Below, one piece after another: positions 8,072 to 16,302 of a stretch of 64,000 nucleotides of DNA; positions within the stretch are counted from its first letter, which is position 1, and every line of letters begins with the position of its first letter. The notes beneath the pieces were generated by a model. It was given only the letters and a program-made list of their open reading frames with translations. It ran no database searches and had not been told where the DNA came from. The position numbers and the translations under genes were made by a program. The DNA comes from Promicromonospora sukumoe 327MFSha3.1. Its GTDB lineage: Bacteria; Actinomycetota; Actinomycetes; Actinomycetales; Cellulomonadaceae. The stretch lies in the NCBI RefSeq assembly GCF_000385135.1, contig NZ_ARQM01000014.1, forward strand, positions 237,800 through 301,799, given 5' to 3'.

Positions 8072-9618
8072 CAGGGGACCCGCGGCGGCCCCAGGACACG
8101 GTCACCGTCCACGGCGGGCGCGGCACCTCGGCCGTCGAGTCGGAGTCCGTGCGGCAGGCGGCCGCGGTGCTCGCCCGCGCCGCGGACGACCTGCGGGCGG
8201 CGGCCGTGCAGTGCCTGGGGGTGAGCCGGGACCTCGTGGTCGTGCCGGGCGGGAGCTCGGCCGCGGGACCTGTCTCCGGGGCGCCCGCCTTCACGTCGCC
8301 CGCGTTCACCCCGGAAGCGCATGCCCTCGCTCCCGCGGCGCTCGCGCTGGACGAGGCGGCGCGAGCCGCGGCGCGCGGCCTCGCTGAGCGGGCCGACCTG
8401 TGCGACCTGCTCGGCTGGCGGCTGCTGCGCGCGGCCGGCCTCTACGAGGAGGCGGAGTCCACCGCGCAACGTCTGCTCGGCGGGCTGGTCACGGCAGGGA
8501 CGTTCGGACTCGGGGCGGCGGCCGGCGTACTGGGCTGGGCGGGCCTCGCGGGCCTCGGTCTCGTGGGCGGCGCGGAGGTCGCGGGCCGCCTGGCCGGGGG
8601 AGCGTTCGCCGGCGGCCTTCCCGCCGCCGTGGCGGGGTGGGCCGGAGCCGAGGCGACGCGAGGCCTGGCGCCGTACTCGGACGAGGTGTTCGCCGGGCTG
8701 GGCGGCGGCGTCGCCGTGACCCGGCCCGGGCCGGCCCAGGGGCGCCAGGGCGTGGCCGGCGGGGCCGGTGTGCTCGCGCACGTGGCCCGCGAGGTCCCCG
8801 TGCTCGGCGACGACGATGCCGGGATCCGGCTCACGCGGCTCGGCCCCGGGGACTTCGCGGGTGGCGCGCTGCCGGCGTGGTCCGGCCGCGGTGCGGCGTC
8901 GGTGCAGGAGGCGCTGGCGCGGATCGACGACCTCTACCCGGGCGCCGGCGGAGCCCCCGAGGCCACGATCGCGGTCCAGCGGGTGACGGCACCGGACGGC
9001 GCGGTGTCCTGGACGGTGCTGGTCCCCGGCACGCAGTCGGTCCTGCCCGCCGACCACCCCTGGGACGGGCGCACCGACCTCGAGCTGATGGCGGGCGAGG
9101 CCGACGGCGCCACAGCGGCGATCGAGAGCGCGCTCGCCGACTCCGGCGTAGGGCCCGACGAGCCCGTGACCCTCGTGGGCCACAGCCTCGGTGGCATCGC
9201 GGCCACGGCGCTCGTGTCACGGGCGGGCTTCGCCGAGCGGTACCGGGTGGGCGGGCTGGTCACCGCCGGTGCGCCGACCGGGCTGCTGGCCACCCCGCCC
9301 GGCGTCCCGGTGCTGCACCTGGAGACCCCGGAGGAGCTGGTCTCGCAGACTGACGGCCGCTCCGCCGCGGAGAACCCCCGTACGCGGGACCGCGTCACGG
9401 TGGTGCGGTCGCTGCGGGACTCGGCTGCCGCGGCCGACCGCACGGCGTCCGGCAGCCTGCCGCAGGCGCACGCCGTCTCGACGCACGTCCGGACCCTGGA
9501 CCTCGCCGTCGCGTCCGGCGACCCGCGGGTGACCGGAACGACCGACCGGATCGGCGCACGGCTGGACGGGCCGGCCGCGAGCACCGTGTTCTACCGCGCG
9601 GAACGGACCGGGTCGTGA
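8068..9618 (+). CDS. Alpha/beta hydrolase with N-terminal helical/hydrophobic region
   Basis: 516 aa from the ATG at 8068, which overlaps the previous stop. Residues 1-~110 are Ala-rich and probably helical (VRQAAAVLARAADDLRAAA). Residues ~140-205 are a Gly/Ala hydrophobic stretch that could form one or two membrane hairpins. The C-terminal half is an alpha/beta hydrolase: the nucleophile elbow VGHSLGG lies at residues 370-376 with Ser373, and PGAP1/lipase-like strands precede it. Helical head, hydrophobic middle and enzyme tail, together with the WXG-like partner, suggest an exported lipase or effector; that is an inference. A short hairpin at 9617-9635 closes the transcript. Confidence 0.7.
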   Translation: MTGDPRRPQDTVTVHGGRGTSAVESESVRQAAAVLARAADDLRAAAVQCLGVSRDLVVVPGGSSAAGPVSGAPAFTSPAFTPEAHALAPAALALDEAARAAARGLAERADLCDLLGWRLLRAAGLYEEAESTAQRLLGGLVTAGTFGLGAAAGVLGWAGLAGLGLVGGAEVAGRLAGGAFAGGLPAAVAGWAGAEATRGLAPYSDEVFAGLGGGVAVTRPGPAQGRQGVAGGAGVLAHVAREVPVLGDDDAGIRLTRLGPGDFAGGALPAWSGRGAASVQEALARIDDLYPGAGGAPEATIAVQRVTAPDGAVSWTVLVPGTQSVLPADHPWDGRTDLELMAGEADGATAAIESALADSGVGPDEPVTLVGHSLGGIAATALVSRAGFAERYRVGGLVTAGAPTGLLATPPGVPVLHLETPEELVSQTDGRSAAENPRTRDRVTVVRSLRDSAAAADRTASGSLPQAHAVSTHVRTLDLAVASGDPRVTGTTDRIGARLDGPAASTVFYRAERTGS

Positions 9619-9635
9619 CCCGGAGAACCCGGGTC
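9617..9635. terminator. Short hairpin between convergent genes
   Basis: GACCCGG at 9617-9623 pairs with CCGGGTC at 9629-9635. It starts on the stop codon of the hydrolase gene and lies just before the end of the convergent membrane-protein gene. Confidence 0.45.
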
Positions 9636-9650
9636 GAGCCCGGAGGAGGA

Positions 9651-10058
9651 TCAGTCCGAGATCCGCTTGGGCAGCAGCGCCAGCAGGATGGTCTGCACCA
9701 CGGAGATCACGATCGCTGCCAGCACGTACCACCAGAAGCCGCCGTTGATCTCAAGGCCCCAGTTGGGGGTGTCCGAGAACCACGACTGGTTCGTGATGAG
9801 CGTGGTGATCCACAGCATCAGCGCGTTGACCAGCACCGACACCAGGCCGAGGGTCAGGATGTAGAGCGGGAGCGAGATGAGCTGGACGATCGGCTTCACG
9901 ATCATGTGGACCAGGCCGTAGACGACGGCCACCACGATCACGGCGAGAATCGTGCCGAGCGTGGTGCCGTCGCTCACGACGTCCATGTGGGAGCCGAGGA
10001 TCAGGGACGAGAGCCCGATCGCGAGTGCGGTGATGAGGATGCTGGCCACGAGCTTCAT
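9651..10058 (-). CDS. Phage holin family (DUF360-like) membrane protein
   Basis: 135 aa from the ATG at 10058. It is almost entirely membrane: four predicted helices, at about residues 3-23, 33-55, 60-85 and 110-130, with the pattern GLVHMIVKPIVQLISLPLYI that is typical of the family labelled phage holin family / DUF360. Despite the label these are widespread chromosomal genes with no known phage link, and the function is unknown. The gene diverges from hisC with only 14 bp between the starts, so the two promoters must overlap the neighbouring coding regions. Confidence 0.8.
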   Translation of the reverse strand: MKLVASILITALAIGLSSLILGSHMDVVSDGTTLGTILAVIVVAVVYGLVHMIVKPIVQLISLPLYILTLGLVSVLVNALMLWITTLITNQSWFSDTPNWGLEINGGFWWYVLAAIVISVVQTILLALLPKRISD

Positions 10059-10072
10059 CTGGTCATCGTGGC

Positions 10073-11161
10073 ATGCTGACCCTCGTGGAAGAAGCATTCG
10101 TACCGCTCCGCGCGGCCGTGTCGGCCCTCCCCGCCTACGTTCCCGGCGCCCGTGTCACCGCCGGCTCCCAGGCCTGGAAGCTCTCGTCCAACGAGAACCC
10201 GTATCCGCCGCTGCCGTCCGTGCTGGACGCGATCGCACGCGGCGCGACCGAGGTGAACCGGTACCCCGACATGTACGCCGGCGAGCTCGTCGAGGCGCTC
10301 GCGGCCCACACGGGCGTGGCCCCGGAGAACGTCGTCGTCGGCAACGGCTCGGTCGCCGTGCTCGCGCACGTGCTGCAGGCCGTCGTCGAGCACGGGGACG
10401 AGGTCGTGTTCCCGTGGCGGTCCTTCGAGGCGTACCCGATCGCCGTGGCGGTCGCGGGCGGCAAGGCCGTCATGGTCCCCGTCGAGGGGGGCACCGGCCG
10501 GCTCGACCTGCCCGCGATGGCGGCCGCCGTCACGCCCGCGACCCGGGTGGTGCTGGTCTGCACGCCGAACAACCCGACCGGCCCTGCGGTGCACGCCGCC
10601 GAGCTGGAGACGTTCCTCGCGGCCGTGCCCCGGGACGTGCTGGTCGTCGTGGACGAGGCCTACCTGGAGTTCGTGCGCGACCCTGAGGTGCCCGACGGCG
10701 TCGACCTGCTGCGCCGGCACCCGAACGTGGTGCTGCTGCGCACCCTGTCCAAGGCCTACGGGCTGGCGGGCCTCCGCGTGGGCTACGCCGTCGCCGAGCC
10801 CCGGCTCGCGGCGGGCATCCGCGCGGTGTCGACGCCGTTCGGCGTCTCGCACCTGGCGCAGGTCGCCGCGCTGGCCTCGCTCGCACCCGCCGCGCAGGGC
10901 GAGCTGCTGGAGCGCGTCGACGCGCTGGTCACCGAGCGCACGCGCGTCACCGAGTCGCTGCGGGAGCAGGGCTGGGACCTCCCGGACACGCAGGCGAACT
11001 TCGTCTGGTTCGGCCTCGGCGAGGCGACGCTGCAGCGTGCCGCGGAGGCGAAGGAAGCGGGCGTCCTGGTGCGCCCGTTCGCGGGCGACGGACTCCGCGT
11101 GAGCATCGGCGAGACCGAGGCGAACGACGCGTTCCTCCGCGTCGCCGCGACCTGGCGCTGA
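10073..11161 (+). CDS. hisC: Histidinol-phosphate / aromatic aminotransferase
   Basis: 362 aa, fold-type I PLP aminotransferase. The PLP lysine is Lys227 in SKAYGLAGLRVGY; SSNENPYPP near residue 40 and VCTPNNPTGPAV near residue 160 are family hallmarks. HisC converts histidinol phosphate and 2-oxoglutarate to imidazole-acetol phosphate and glutamate in reverse notation of the pathway. Actinobacteria often carry a second copy (pat) that aminates phenylpyruvate. This gene is alone and not in a his operon, which favours the paralogue with aromatic specificity; sequence alone does not settle it. An alternative start at the GTG at 10084 is out of frame, so the ATG at 10073 is preferred. Confidence 0.85.
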   Translation: MLTLVEEAFVPLRAAVSALPAYVPGARVTAGSQAWKLSSNENPYPPLPSVLDAIARGATEVNRYPDMYAGELVEALAAHTGVAPENVVVGNGSVAVLAHVLQAVVEHGDEVVFPWRSFEAYPIAVAVAGGKAVMVPVEGGTGRLDLPAMAAAVTPATRVVLVCTPNNPTGPAVHAAELETFLAAVPRDVLVVVDEAYLEFVRDPEVPDGVDLLRRHPNVVLLRTLSKAYGLAGLRVGYAVAEPRLAAGIRAVSTPFGVSHLAQVAALASLAPAAQGELLERVDALVTERTRVTESLREQGWDLPDTQANFVWFGLGEATLQRAAEAKEAGVLVRPFAGDGLRVSIGETEANDAFLRVAATWR

Positions 11162-11169
11162 CGGACGTC

Positions 11170-11225
11170 GCTGACGGAGGCGTCGATCGGCTGAGCCGGC
11201 TCAGCCGATCAACGCGTCCGTCAGC
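11170..11225. terminator. 56-bp near-perfect palindrome between convergent genes
   Basis: The core 11185-11210 is a perfect 26-bp palindrome, flanked by GCTGACGG (11170-11177) pairing with CCGTCAGC (11218-11225) and a GCG/CGC step. It covers the end of the MmyB-type regulator gene and follows the hisC stop. A two-way terminator is the best reading. Confidence 0.75.
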
Positions 11226-12100
11226 ACGCCGTCCCGGGCGGTCCAGGCGGGCGCGGCGCCCACCAGAGAGTCGAGCCGCTCCAGCCGGCGGGCCGAGTCG
11301 GCGTCGGCGGGAGTGAGCACGATGATGCGCTCGCCGCGCTCGCGGTCGAGCCACAGACCCTGGAAGACCGTGTCGAGCCTGCCGACCCGGGAGGACAGGT
11401 AGCGGCGCAGCTGTCCGGGCCGGTCGCCCCGCACGTCGTGCTCGTCCCAGTACCGCACGAACTCGGGCGAGTGCTCGCGCAGGCCGCCCAGCAGCCCGCT
11501 CCACCTCGGGTGCTGCCGGAACTCGGCCTCCCGCGCGCGCAGCCGGCCGGCGAGGTCGCGGAGCACCACCTCGGGCTCCACGAGGCTGTCGCGCCACTCC
11601 TCGTTCATGAACAGCAGCCAGGCGCAGTTCCGGTCGGCGGGATCGACCGAGTCGAGGTCGCCGAACAGGAACCGGTAGGTGCGGTTGGCCGCGACCAGGT
11701 CGTACGTAGCGGTCTGGATGGCGGCGGGGAACGGCAGCAGCCGCTCCAGCAGCGCGATGTGCTCGGGGCGCACCTCCATGAGCGGGTTCGGCGCGTCCGC
11801 CCCGGTGTCGGCGGCGCGGCCGGCCAGGATCATGAGGTGCCGCCGCTCCTCGGGACGCAGCCGGAGAGTCCGGGCGACGGCGTCGAGCACCTGGTCCGAC
11901 GGGTTGGGCGCCCGCCCCTGCTCGAGCCACGTGTACCAGGTGACGCCCACCCCGGCGAGCTGCGCCACCTCCTCGCGGCGCAGCCCAGGCGTGCGACGCC
12001 GGCCGGCCTGCGGCAGCCCGACGTCGGCCGGGGTCACGCGGCCGCGGCGCTCTCGCAGGAACGCCCCCAGCGCCTTGTGGTCCGGTGCGGTACTCGTCAC
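11201..12100 (-). CDS. XRE-family regulator with MmyB-like ligand domain
   Basis: 299 aa from the GTG at 12100 (a start seven codons upstream is possible). Residues ~15-75 form an XRE helix-turn-helix with the signature RTPGLRREEVAQLAGVGVTW followed by YTWLEQGR, which is diagnostic for the MmyB group. The rest, including a RTYRFLFGDLDSVD stretch, matches the MmyB ligand-binding domain, which in a crystal structure bound a fatty acid. Such regulators usually control a divergent exporter or reductase gene; here it is an MFS transporter whose start is 101 bp away. Two palindromes lie in the gap. Confidence 0.88.
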   Translation of the reverse strand: MTSTAPDHKALGAFLRERRGRVTPADVGLPQAGRRRTPGLRREEVAQLAGVGVTWYTWLEQGRAPNPSDQVLDAVARTLRLRPEERRHLMILAGRAADTGADAPNPLMEVRPEHIALLERLLPFPAAIQTATYDLVAANRTYRFLFGDLDSVDPADRNCAWLLFMNEEWRDSLVEPEVVLRDLAGRLRAREAEFRQHPRWSGLLGGLREHSPEFVRYWDEHDVRGDRPGQLRRYLSSRVGRLDTVFQGLWLDRERGERIIVLTPADADSARRLERLDSLVGAAPAWTARDGVLTDALIG

Positions 12101-12113
12101 CGGACCAGTGTCA

Positions 12114-12176
12114 CCCCGCACGGTGCGGGGAACCAGGTGGTGTCAGTACCCGTATGAACAGGCTCCTGGTACCAGG
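12114..12176. promoter_or_regulatory. Divergent control region with two palindromes
   Basis: CCCCGCAC-G-GTGCGGGG at 12114-12130 is a perfect 8+1+8 palindrome, and CCTGGTACCAGG at 12165-12176 is a perfect 12-bp palindrome; a related ACCAGG half-site occurs at 12132-12137. They lie between the MmyB-type regulator and the MFS gene it probably controls, so one or both are likely operators. Confidence 0.5.
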
Positions 12177-12201
12177 ATGCCGAACGGCGCACGGTCGGGG
12201 C

Positions 12202-13716
12202 ATGACGACATCCCTCCGCACGGCGGTCGACCCCGTCGCGCTGCCGGCCCACCCGGAGGTCCGGGCACAACGGCTCCCCGCCGCGACACCGGCCCTGACC
12301 GCGGGCGGCCTCGCGGTGCTGCTGCTCGCCTTCCTGCCCGTGAACTTCACGTTCGGCGCGGTGAACCTGCTGGTCCCCGCGATCACGGCAGACCTGGGTG
12401 CCGGCCCGTCGGGCGGGGCACTCGTGCTGTCGGCCTACACGACCACCTTCGCCGCCGGGCTGGTGGTCTCCGGTCGGCTGGGTGACCGTTACGGCCGCCG
12501 GAAGCTGCTCAGGATCGGGCTGGTCGCCTTCGGCGTGCTGGCCGTACTGACCGGGCTCGCCCAGGACCTGATCTCCCTGGTGGCCCTGCGCGCGGCCCTG
12601 GGCCTGGCCGCCGGGCTGTTCACGCCGCAGGTGCTGACGAGCATCCAGGCCACGGCGCCCGACCGGCTCCGTACCCGCGGAATCATCCTGTTCACGGCGG
12701 CCGGGGCGGTCGCCTCGATCGCCGGCCAGGTCGTGGCGGGCGCGACCACGGCCGCGCTGTCCGAGCATCTGGCCTGGCGAGCGGTCCAGGTGATCACCGG
12801 CCTCATCGCGCTGCTGGCGCTGGCCGGCCTGCGTGCCGTCCCGGAGTCCCGCTCGCCGGCGCCGCTCGGGCTCGACCTGCGAGGCGCCGCACTGCTCGGA
12901 GGCGGGCTGGTGGCCCTGGTCGTGCCGCTGACCCTCGGTCCGACGGCGGGGTGGCCGGCCTGGTCGATCGGCCTGCTGGCCGTGGCCGCGGTGACCCTGA
13001 CGGCCTTCGGCCTGGCCCAGCGGGCCACGGAACGGCGGGGCGCGCTGCCTGTCGCCCCGCCGAGCGTGCTGCGGGTCCCGGCGGTGCGGATCGGCCTGAC
13101 CATGACGCTGCTCTTCTTCGTCTCCTACAGTGCGTTCCTCTACGAGGTCTCGGAGTACTCGCCGACCGTCTGGGGCGCCGACGGCTGGGACGTCGCGATG
13201 CTGACGCTCGGCTTCGGCGGCGGATTCTTCGTCGCCGCGCTGCTGCTGCCGGGCATCCTGCGCCGTGTGGGGCCGCGGATCATGGTCTACGCCGCGTCCG
13301 GTCAGGCGACGGCGCTGCTCGCCATCGCGCTGGTGATCGGGCTCGACGACGGCCGGAGCGCCCCGCCGGCGCTGCAGCCGCTGCTCGTCGGTCTCGGTGC
13401 CGCGCAGGCGTTCATGTACGGGCCCGCGCTGCAGACGGTGCTCTCGCGCACCCCGGTCTGGGCGGCCGGCGTCGCGGGCGGGCTGCTGACCACGTTGCAA
13501 CAGCTCGGGATCGGGCTGGGCGTGGCCCTGCTGGGCGGGCTCTTCCACGCCGTGGCGGGCCTGGCGGGTGGAGCGGCGGGCGGGACCGCCGCGGCGGACG
13601 CCACCGGGACGGGTTCCGGCCTGACCGTCGGCCTGGTCGCCGCCCTGACCGCCCAGGCCGGGTGCGCCGTCGTGTTCGCGTTGCTGGCGCACCGCGTCGC
13701 GTCACACGCGGAGTGA
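12202..13716 (+). CDS. MFS drug exporter, 14-helix DHA2 type
   Basis: 504 aa from the ATG at 12202. It has about 14 hydrophobic helices, motif A at GRLGDRYGRRKLLR after helix 2, and a motif C-like region in helix 5 (ASIAGQVVAGATTAAL), which together indicate the EmrB/QacA drug:proton antiporter subfamily in the cytoplasmic membrane. Substrates cannot be predicted. It diverges from an MmyB-type repressor, an arrangement that commonly means ligand-induced efflux. The gene is followed by a hairpin terminator. Confidence 0.88.
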   Translation: MTTSLRTAVDPVALPAHPEVRAQRLPAATPALTAGGLAVLLLAFLPVNFTFGAVNLLVPAITADLGAGPSGGALVLSAYTTTFAAGLVVSGRLGDRYGRRKLLRIGLVAFGVLAVLTGLAQDLISLVALRAALGLAAGLFTPQVLTSIQATAPDRLRTRGIILFTAAGAVASIAGQVVAGATTAALSEHLAWRAVQVITGLIALLALAGLRAVPESRSPAPLGLDLRGAALLGGGLVALVVPLTLGPTAGWPAWSIGLLAVAAVTLTAFGLAQRATERRGALPVAPPSVLRVPAVRIGLTMTLLFFVSYSAFLYEVSEYSPTVWGADGWDVAMLTLGFGGGFFVAALLLPGILRRVGPRIMVYAASGQATALLAIALVIGLDDGRSAPPALQPLLVGLGAAQAFMYGPALQTVLSRTPVWAAGVAGGLLTTLQQLGIGLGVALLGGLFHAVAGLAGGAAGGTAAADATGTGSGLTVGLVAALTAQAGCAVVFALLAHRVASHAE

Positions 13717-13718
13717 TC

Positions 13719-13772
13719 GGTAGAACGTCAGATGACCGGTAGCCCGAGCTGCCGACCATCTGACGTTCTGCC
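13719..13772. terminator. Bidirectional terminator hairpin
   Basis: 13719-13734 pairs with 13757-13772 (16 bp with one G-T) and the interior GGTAG/CTGCC continues the stem. It separates the convergent MFS and esterase genes. Confidence 0.75.
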
Positions 13773-13782
13773 GACCACCGCG

Positions 13783-13821
13783 CCTGCGCCGGCCCCCTGC
13801 GCCGGCCCCCTGCGCCGGCCA
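13783..13821. repeat. 13-bp tandem repeat, three copies
   Basis: CTGCGCCGGCCCC is repeated three times head to tail between the terminator and the 3' end of the esterase gene. It is short and probably a replication-slippage product. Confidence 0.6.
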
Positions 13822-13824
13822 GTC

Positions 13825-14829
13825 TCAGCGGCTCAGGCAGCGCGTGACGTGCGCCCGGGTCGCCAGTGCGGCCCGGGCCTTGTCGTCCTGCTCGCCCGGG
13901 TACTCGGCGTGCCCCGCGGGCAGCACCTCCAGCTCCAGCGCGGTCCCGTTGCGCTGCCCCGACCGCTCGGTGGCGGCCACGGCGTTCGCCACGGCGAACT
14001 GCCCCGGCGGCGGCACCGCGGCGTCCCACAGCGCGCACTCGCAGCGCACGGGCACGCGCAGGTACGCGGCCGCCGTCGACGTGTCGAAGTAGCGCAGCAC
14101 CTCCCGCGCCTCGGGGTGCCCGGCGACGTACCGGCGCACGGCCTCGCCGCTGCCGGTGCACTCCAGGCCGAGCCGCACGTCGTACTGCCCGAAGCTCGGC
14201 ACCACGAACGTCGCGCCCACGAACCGCCGGTCCCACGGCACGGCCAGCGCCCCGATCCCGCCGAAGCTCTCGCCCACGTAGTAGAGCGGCAGGTCGCCGG
14301 CGATCTCGACCAGGGCGTCGGCCGCGTGCCACAGGTCCACGGCGCAGCGGCCCAGGGAGTAGGTCTGCACCGACTCGATGCCGTGCACCACGTGCTCGGC
14401 GGCGTCGTCCGGGGCGCCGACCCCCGAGTTGAGCGCCCCGAGACCGCGTGCCACGGGGAAGACGACGGCGGCGTCGTCGGGCACCCGGTCGAAGTTCGGC
14501 GCGTCCCGGCCGCCGTAGCCGTGGCTGTGCACGATGCCGACCCGGGCGGCACCGTCCGAGGGCAGGGCCAGCCAGCCGCGCAGCCGCAGCCCGCCCGCGC
14601 TCGCGTGCTCCACCTCGTAGAGGTCGTGCGCGCCCTCGCGGCCGAGCGACGTCAGCCGCGGCTCGGGGCGTACCGCGCGGGAGGCCGTGAACCAGCCGTT
14701 CCACAGCTCGGCGAAGCCGGCGGGCGCCGGAGCCGGCGGCACGGCGAGCAGGGACTCCCGGTCGTACCCGTAGGTGCCGTCGATCGGGGCGTCGGGAAAC
14801 CAGCCGGCGTACGGCTCGGGCAGGGGCAT
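13825..14829 (-). CDS. Acetylxylan esterase / cephalosporin-C deacetylase family hydrolase
   Basis: 334 aa. It belongs to the AXE1 (carbohydrate esterase 7-like) branch of alpha/beta hydrolases: N-terminal MPLPEPYAGWFPDAPIDG, a HSHGYGGR oxyanion loop near residue 100 and a nucleophile elbow GESFGG near residue 195, with the acid and the final histidine (LPAGHAEYPGEQ) in the expected order. The canonical elbow is GGSQGG, so substrate preference may differ. The family removes acetyl groups from xylo-oligosaccharides and cephalosporin C in the cytoplasm; no signal peptide is visible. It is a single gene. Confidence 0.82.
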   Translation of the reverse strand: MPLPEPYAGWFPDAPIDGTYGYDRESLLAVPPAPAPAGFAELWNGWFTASRAVRPEPRLTSLGREGAHDLYEVEHASAGGLRLRGWLALPSDGAARVGIVHSHGYGGRDAPNFDRVPDDAAVVFPVARGLGALNSGVGAPDDAAEHVVHGIESVQTYSLGRCAVDLWHAADALVEIAGDLPLYYVGESFGGIGALAVPWDRRFVGATFVVPSFGQYDVRLGLECTGSGEAVRRYVAGHPEAREVLRYFDTSTAAAYLRVPVRCECALWDAAVPPPGQFAVANAVAATERSGQRNGTALELEVLPAGHAEYPGEQDDKARAALATRAHVTRCLSR

Positions 14830-14970
14830 CGGACCAGTATCGGGTCAGGCCCCGGCGAGACGCGGACGCCGCGCGGAGGGCGTGGTGGCCCCTTCTCCGA
14901 GACCCGGTCGCACCCTTGGTGGGTTTCGACAAACGCTCCCCGGAGAGATTGGGGGACATCGCGGCAGACC

Positions 14971-15020
14971 AACCTACGGAGCCGTAGCCTACGCTTGCGT
15001 AGGCTACGACAGCGTAGGTT
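14971..15020. promoter_or_regulatory. 50-bp nested palindromic operator candidate
   Basis: The 303-bp gap before the dehydrogenase operon holds one strong element. AACCTACG (14971-14978) pairs with CGTAGGTT (15013-15020); GTAGCCTACGC (14984-14994) pairs with GCGTAGGCTAC (14997-15007) across a 2-nt centre; the two 5-nt spacers are equal. This gives four CCTACG-type half-sites in mirror order. It lies 113 bp before the E1 alpha start codon and fits an oligomeric regulator of the Lrp/AsnC or GntR kind, which commonly control bkd operons. The rest of the gap shows nothing clear apart from the strong ribosome site AAGGAGG at 15121-15127. Confidence 0.7.
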
Positions 15021-15132
15021 GCGGATCGGCCAAATTTCCGGCTGGACCCGTGCCAGGATGGAAAGGTCCCCGGAACGGGCCGGGCGTCTCCGCATCAGCG
15101 GGCGCTCGCGTCCGCAGGTGAAGGAGGAAAGT

Positions 15133-16302
15133 GTGACTACCACCAACGGCTCCAACGAGGCGATCCCGACGTTGCAGCTACTCGATCCCCGAGGAAGCCG
15201 CGTCACGACACGCGGCACCAAGGGCTATCGCGACCGCGCCGCCGCCCTGACCACGGAAGACCTCCGTGGCATGTACCGCGACATGGTCCTGACTCGTCGT
15301 TTCGACGACGAGGCGACCTCGCTCCAGCGGCAGGGCGAGCTCGCCCTGTTCGCGCCTGCTCGTGGCCAGGAGGCCGCGCAGGTCGGCAGCGCCTACGCGC
15401 TGCGGACGCAGGACTACGTCTTCCCGTCCTACCGGGAGCACGGCGTGCTGCACGTCCGCGGGCTGGACCCTGTCGACCGGCTGCGGTTCTTCCGCGGTTC
15501 GGACCACGGCGGGTGGAACCCGACCGAGCACAACACGGCCGTCTACACGATCGTGATCGGCGCCCACGCGCTCCACGCCGTCGGCTACGCCATGGGCGTC
15601 CAGCGGGACGCCACCCCGCAGGACAAGCACGACGGCACCGCCGTGATCACCTACTTCGGTGACGGCGCCACCTCGCAGGGCGACGTCAACGAGGCCATGG
15701 TCTACGCGGCGGTCAACGAGGCCCCGGTCGTGTTCTTCCTGCAGAACAACCAGTGGGCCATCTCGGAGCCCACCACCCGGCAGACCAAGACCCCGCTGTA
15801 CCGCCGCGGCGAGGCCTTCGGCATGCCCAGCCTGCGGGTCGACGGCAACGACGTGCTCGCGGTGTACGCCGCCACGCAGGAGGCGCTCGAGCGGGCCCGC
15901 AACGGTGAGGGCCCGAGCTTCATCGAGGCGTTCACCTACCGCATGGGCGCGCACACCACGTCGGACGACCCGACGCGCTACCGCACCAGCGACCAGGAGG
16001 AGGAGTGGCGGCGTCGTGACCCGATCGACCGCCTCGCCGCCCTGCTGCGCGCCGAGGGCGGGCTCGACGACGACTTCGAGGCCGAGATCAAGGCCGCGGG
16101 GGACGAGCTGGGCGCGAAGCTGCGCACCGGCGTCCGCGCCCTCGACGGCGGCCCCGCCGTCTCCAGCACCTTCGACGACGTGTATGCCACGCCGCACGGC
16201 GTCGTCGCCGCAGAACGGGCCTGGTACGAGGCCTACGACGCCGGCGACCCGCCGGCCCCCCAGTACGCGATCGCGGAGTCGGCCCAGGGAGGCGCACGAT
16301 GA
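15133..16302 (+). CDS. bkdA: Branched-chain 2-oxoacid dehydrogenase E1 alpha
   Basis: 389 aa from the GTG at 15133, six nt after AAGGAGG. The thiamine-diphosphate motif runs from GDG (residues 176-178) to NN (205-206). Together with the beta subunit it decarboxylates a 2-oxoacid and passes the acyl group to the lipoyl arm of E2. The alpha/beta E1 type is used by both branched-chain and some pyruvate dehydrogenases. Actinobacteria normally use the single-chain AceE for pyruvate, so branched-chain oxoacids are the likelier substrate, feeding odd and iso fatty acid primers. First gene of a three-gene operon; no E3 gene is present. Confidence 0.88.
   Translation: MTTTNGSNEAIPTLQLLDPRGSRVTTRGTKGYRDRAAALTTEDLRGMYRDMVLTRRFDDEATSLQRQGELALFAPARGQEAAQVGSAYALRTQDYVFPSYREHGVLHVRGLDPVDRLRFFRGSDHGGWNPTEHNTAVYTIVIGAHALHAVGYAMGVQRDATPQDKHDGTAVITYFGDGATSQGDVNEAMVYAAVNEAPVVFFLQNNQWAISEPTTRQTKTPLYRRGEAFGMPSLRVDGNDVLAVYAATQEALERARNGEGPSFIEAFTYRMGAHTTSDDPTRYRTSDQEEEWRRRDPIDRLAALLRAEGGLDDDFEAEIKAAGDELGAKLRTGVRALDGGPAVSSTFDDVYATPHGVVAAERAWYEAYDAGDPPAPQYAIAESAQGGAR

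Noticed and set aside
7569..8309. Upstream in-frame extension of purB
   Set aside because: The frame is open for 246 more codons but the sequence is low-complexity and antisense to the WXG-like and hydrolase genes; MEHVPETTT gives a normal PurB length.
12097..13692. Antisense open frame of 531 codons over the MFS gene
   Set aside because: Gln/Arg/Gly-rich composition typical of antisense shadows; no ribosome site.
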